Below, in pieces: positions 60,972 to 64,000 of a stretch of 64,000 nucleotides of DNA. Within the stretch, counting starts at the first letter, position 1. The number at the start of each line of letters is the position of its first letter. The notes beneath the pieces are model-generated. The model was not told where the DNA came from and made no database searches. It was given only the letters and a program-made list of their open reading frames with translations. Made by a program: the position numbers and the translations under genes. The stretch covers positions 62,001 to 126,000 of the forward strand of contig NZ_JALJCW010000004.1 in the NCBI RefSeq assembly GCF_023634025.1, written 5' to 3'. This DNA is from Hanstruepera flava (GTDB lineage: Bacteria > Bacteroidota > Bacteroidia > Flavobacteriales > Flavobacteriaceae).

Positions 60972-63161
60972 ATGAAAAAAATTACATTCCTACTTGGTAT
61001 ATTTTTGGTTATCAATCATTTTAGTTTTGCGCAACATTCGGTGGCGAGAGATTGGAATGAAGAAATTCTAGACGCTATTAGAGGGGACTTTGCTAGACCT
61101 ACTGTTCATGCCAGGAATTTATTTCATAGCTCCATTATAATGTATGATGCTTGGGCTTTATTTGATAGTCAAGCTGAAACAATTTTTTTAGGTAAAAATT
61201 TTGGAGGCTTCAATTGTTCATTTGATGGCATAGCAACTCCAAGTGATATTGAAGCAGCAAGGCACGAAATTATAAGTTATGCTTTATTTACTTTAATTAA
61301 GCATCGTTTTCAAAATGCACCAGCCTATAATAGTGAAATTTCACCATCTATACATACGCTATTTGGTGATTATGGTTATAATGACAATTTTACATCTACG
61401 GATTACTCAACAGGTTCGTATGCTGCATTAGGAAACTATTTAGCAAGTAAAATAATAGAATTTGGAAACCAAGACCATTCAAATGAAGAAAACGGATATA
61501 ATAACCTATACTATTCTCCTGTTAACGACCCTTTAATATTAGAATTGTATGAAGACAATACCGCTATCAACCCTAATAGATGGCAGCCTTTGGCATTTGA
61601 TGTTTTTGTAGACCAAAGCGGAAACGCTTACCCACTTAATACACCAGATTTTTTAAGTCCAGAATGGGGAGAAGTTACTCCGTTTTGTCTAAAACCTCAA
61701 GATTTAAACGTATATAACAATGGTACTTTTGATTGTTATGTTTATAACGATCCAGGTCCTCCGGTTTTTATTCAAAACTCTAACGAGGATGGCATAGACG
61801 ACCCATATAAATGGCATTTTGCGCTTGTAGCTGCTTGGTCTTCCCATTTAGATCCAGCTGATAATACCATGATTGATATTTCTCCAGGTGCTATTGGTAA
61901 TTTTGATCCTCAAAATTTTCCAGAGACTTTTGCAGAGTATCAAGCTTTTTATGACTTTGGTTTTGGCGGTGATGCCAGTACTGGTCACGCTATAAATCCT
62001 TACACCAATGCACCATATGCACCTCAACTTGTAAAACGAGCTGATTATGCGCGAGTACTAGCAGAATTTTGGGCTGATGGCCCTGATTCTGAAACGCCTC
62101 CAGGACATTGGTTTACTATTTTAAATTATGTAAATGATCATCCATTAACCGTAAAGCGTTTCAATGGTCAAGGGCCTGTTTTAAGTGATTTAGAATGGGA
62201 TGTTAAAAGCTATTTAACCCTTGGTGGAGCCATGCATGATTGCGCTATAAATGCATGGGGAATAAAAGGATATTATGATTATATTAGACCTATTTCAGCT
62301 ATTAGATATATGGCAGGAAAAGGGCAAAGTACCGACGCCTCACTACCTAATTACGATCCACATGGAATTCCTTTAGTTCCAGGCTATATTGAATTGGTTG
62401 AAACCGGAGACCCATTAGCAATTGAAGATCCAGCGAACATTGGAAAAGTTCAAATTTACGCATGGAAAGGACCAGACTATATTACGGATCCAACTACCGA
62501 CATTGCTGGTGTAGATTGGATTTTAGGTGAAAAATGGTGGCCATATCAACGTGCCACTTTTGTTACACCGCCTTTTGCGGGTTATTTATCTGGACATTCA
62601 ACGTTCTCAAGAGCTGCCGCAGAAGTATTAACTTTAATTACAGGTGATCCATTTTTTCCTGGAGGTATGGGTACTTTTGATATACAAGCCAACAACTTTT
62701 TGGTTTTCGAACCTGGACCATCTGCTGACATGACATTACAATGGGCTACTTATCGTGATGCTTCAGATCAAACTAGTTTATCTAGAATTTGGGGTGGTAT
62801 CCATCCTCCTATTGATGATATTCGTGGCCGAATAATTGGTGAAAAGATAGGGATTGAAGCTTTCAATTTAGCCCTTGAATATTTTAATGGTACTTTAAGT
62901 ACTGATAACTTCAGTTTAATTAATGATACCGTATCTATATATCCTGTACCATTTGAAAACGAATTTACTGTAAAACATAATTTGAATGAACCTCTTAAAA
63001 TTGAAGTTTATAGCATTGATGGTAAGATTATAAAAACTGATACAATATTAACTAACAGCCAAAAAATGTCAATTGCTTCGGTACAGAAAGGTATTTATTT
63101 TGTGAGATTAAGTAATTCAAAAAATGAAATTGTAAGTATTAAAAAGGTAGTGAAAAACTAA
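60972..63161 (+). CDS. T9SS-secreted vanadium haloperoxidase/PAP2-like protein
   Basis: 729 residues with a signal peptide (FLVINHFSFAQ). Active-site blocks of the haloperoxidase/PAP2 fold: DYIRPISAIRYM, YLSGHSTFSRAAAEVLT and RIWGGIHPPIDDIRGRIIG. The last 75 residues (SIYPVPFENEFTVKHN, ending GIYFVRLSNSKNEI and KKVVKN) are a T9SS type A sorting tail, so the protein goes to the surface or medium. The substrate is a phosphate ester or a halide/peroxide pair; sequence alone does not decide. Confidence 0.9.
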   Translation: MKKITFLLGIFLVINHFSFAQHSVARDWNEEILDAIRGDFARPTVHARNLFHSSIIMYDAWALFDSQAETIFLGKNFGGFNCSFDGIATPSDIEAARHEIISYALFTLIKHRFQNAPAYNSEISPSIHTLFGDYGYNDNFTSTDYSTGSYAALGNYLASKIIEFGNQDHSNEENGYNNLYYSPVNDPLILELYEDNTAINPNRWQPLAFDVFVDQSGNAYPLNTPDFLSPEWGEVTPFCLKPQDLNVYNNGTFDCYVYNDPGPPVFIQNSNEDGIDDPYKWHFALVAAWSSHLDPADNTMIDISPGAIGNFDPQNFPETFAEYQAFYDFGFGGDASTGHAINPYTNAPYAPQLVKRADYARVLAEFWADGPDSETPPGHWFTILNYVNDHPLTVKRFNGQGPVLSDLEWDVKSYLTLGGAMHDCAINAWGIKGYYDYIRPISAIRYMAGKGQSTDASLPNYDPHGIPLVPGYIELVETGDPLAIEDPANIGKVQIYAWKGPDYITDPTTDIAGVDWILGEKWWPYQRATFVTPPFAGYLSGHSTFSRAAAEVLTLITGDPFFPGGMGTFDIQANNFLVFEPGPSADMTLQWATYRDASDQTSLSRIWGGIHPPIDDIRGRIIGEKIGIEAFNLALEYFNGTLSTDNFSLINDTVSIYPVPFENEFTVKHNLNEPLKIEVYSIDGKIIKTDTILTNSQKMSIASVQKGIYFVRLSNSKNEIVSIKKVVKN

Positions 63162-63164
63162 TAA

Positions 63165-64000
63165 TTAGTTTACTATTAGTTTTTTAACAATAATCTGATT
63201 ATCAAATTGAACTTTAATCACGTAAATACCAGAACTCATTGAACTTATATCTATTTCATTAAGGCCCTTGTTCAAGCTTTTAGTTATTACAGATTGACCG
63301 TTTGTATTGTAAATTTCAAAATTTCCTGCATTATTCCCAATACCAATATTCAGCAAGTTGGTTGCTGGGTTAGGATACATATTAAAAGCTATTACAGGAA
63401 CTTCAACCTCTTCTTTAACATTCAATGCATTACACTGTTCATTAGTTTCAACAAAAGTAGTAGCTGCATCTATTTCCCATTCACTTAAAAAATCGGCTTC
63501 CATATCATCAACAAACAGGCAAGTCATGTTTGGATTACTTGTTGCGTTAAAATCAGAAATTTCAGAATTTTCTGCATTACGCATATCAACTGAAGTTAAA
63601 TTGTTGCCATCTAAATGAACATACTTTAATTCAGGATTGTTAGACAAGTCAATCTCGGTTAATAGGTTACCGCTAGCATAAAATAACAACAAATCTTCAG
63701 CTGTGCTTAATTCTAAATCTGAAATATTATTGTTATTACACAATAATCGTTTTAAAAACCAATTAGAGCTTATATCAAGTGTATTTAGATTATTACCACT
63801 GGCATCTAAATATTTTAAATCCAAACAATTTGAAACATTTAATGTTTGAAGATTATTACCTGCACAAGAAATAGATTGTAACAAGCTGTTATTACTTATA
63901 TCTAAATTTGTGATGTTATTTTCTCCGCAAAACAGCGATTCCAACAATACATTGTTAGTGAAATTCAATTCAGAAAGATTATTTGAGTAACACCAAAGCA
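63165..64000 (-). CDS. Leucine-rich-repeat protein with T9SS tail, N-terminus beyond the window
   Basis: The reverse frame is open to the window edge: the residues upstream of the first in-frame start (LWCYSNNLSEL) continue the repeat, so the gene is partial. About six 21-residue LRRs follow the pattern LxxLxCxxNNLxxLDxSxN (SDS22/internalin type). The C-terminus has a T9SS type A sorting domain (NMYPNPATNLLNIGI, SSGIYVIKVQ). Surface LRR proteins of this kind bind host, prey or polymer ligands. Convergent with the haloperoxidase gene, which is 3 bases away. Confidence 0.88.
   Translation of the reverse strand, partial: LWCYSNNLSELNFTNNVLLESLFCGENNITNLDISNNSLLQSISCAGNNLQTLNVSNCLDLKYLDASGNNLNTLDISSNWFLKRLLCNNNNISDLELSTAEDLLLFYASGNLLTEIDLSNNPELKYVHLDGNNLTSVDMRNAENSEISDFNATSNPNMTCLFVDDMEADFLSEWEIDAATTFVETNEQCNALNVKEEVEVPVIAFNMYPNPATNLLNIGIGNNAGNFEIYNTNGQSVITKSLNKGLNEIDISSMSSGIYVIKVQFDNQIIVKKLIVN

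Noticed and set aside
1-64000. Search for CRISPR arrays, tRNAs, rRNAs and intact insertion sequences.
   Set aside because: No regularly spaced direct repeats, no cloverleaf-like sequence and no transposase-like protein were recognised by eye; a tRNAscan or ISfinder run would be decisive.

Overview
The window reads as a piece of chromosome from a marine or aquatic member of the Flavobacteriaceae (Bacteroidetes). The reasons are the low GC content, many short lipoproteins with MKK-type signal peptides, T9SS type A C-terminal sorting tails on two secreted proteins, perfect Bacteroidetes -7 boxes (TAnnTTTG) in front of several genes, an alpha/beta-fused branched-chain keto-acid dehydrogenase E1, and dispersed GTCATGCTGAA-type intergenic repeats. 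No rRNA, tRNA, CRISPR array or intact insertion sequence was recognised.

Layout. 1-13 kb: the start of a 2-oxoglutarate/Fe(II) oxygenase, keto-acid dehydrogenase, three lipoprotein enzymes or cell-envelope proteins (M19 dipeptidase, 3D-domain protein, S9 oligopeptidase), a lone ExbD, a small heat-shock protein with a sigma-54-like promoter, a pseudouridine synthase, an SF2 helicase, an MDR oxidoreductase and a universal stress protein. 13-23.6 kb: OmpA-like lipoprotein, small unknowns, an HtrA-like protease, a DUF1853 protein, then a lipoprotein plus S15-type hydrolase pair next to a LytS/LytTR two-component system, and an EEP-family nuclease/phosphatase. 23.8-28.6 kb: an accessory-looking block of three unsecreted proteins (one with a transglutaminase-like Cys-His-Asp signature, two sharing an unrecognised domain) beside an XRE regulator, bounded by dispersed repeats. 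28.6-43 kb: Ohr, a DUF1566-like lipoprotein, bestrophin, alcohol dehydrogenase, M13 peptidase, a membrane-bound winged-helix regulator, a beta-lactamase-fold hydrolase, an EF-G-like GTPase, a secreted intradiol-dioxygenase-like protein and an M23/LysM peptidase. 43-51.4 kb: an arsenic operon (arsR, DUF6428, GNAT, arsenate reductase, Acr3) divergent from a tetR-ABC-HlyD-TolC export operon. 51.4-64 kb: topoisomerase III, a 51-residue membrane protein, a DEAD RNA helicase, two rRNA methyltransferases, an M16 peptidase and two T9SS-sorted proteins (a haloperoxidase/PAP2 protein and a leucine-rich-repeat protein that runs off the window).

Most of the window is ordinary chromosomal content. The parts most worth a second look are the 23.8-28.5 kb cluster, the export ABC protein whose nucleotide-binding domain has lost most catalytic motifs, an 18-base motif shared by the LytS/LytTR operon and the neighbouring hydrolase operon, and two tiny tandem ORFs with their own terminator upstream of the heat-shock gene.
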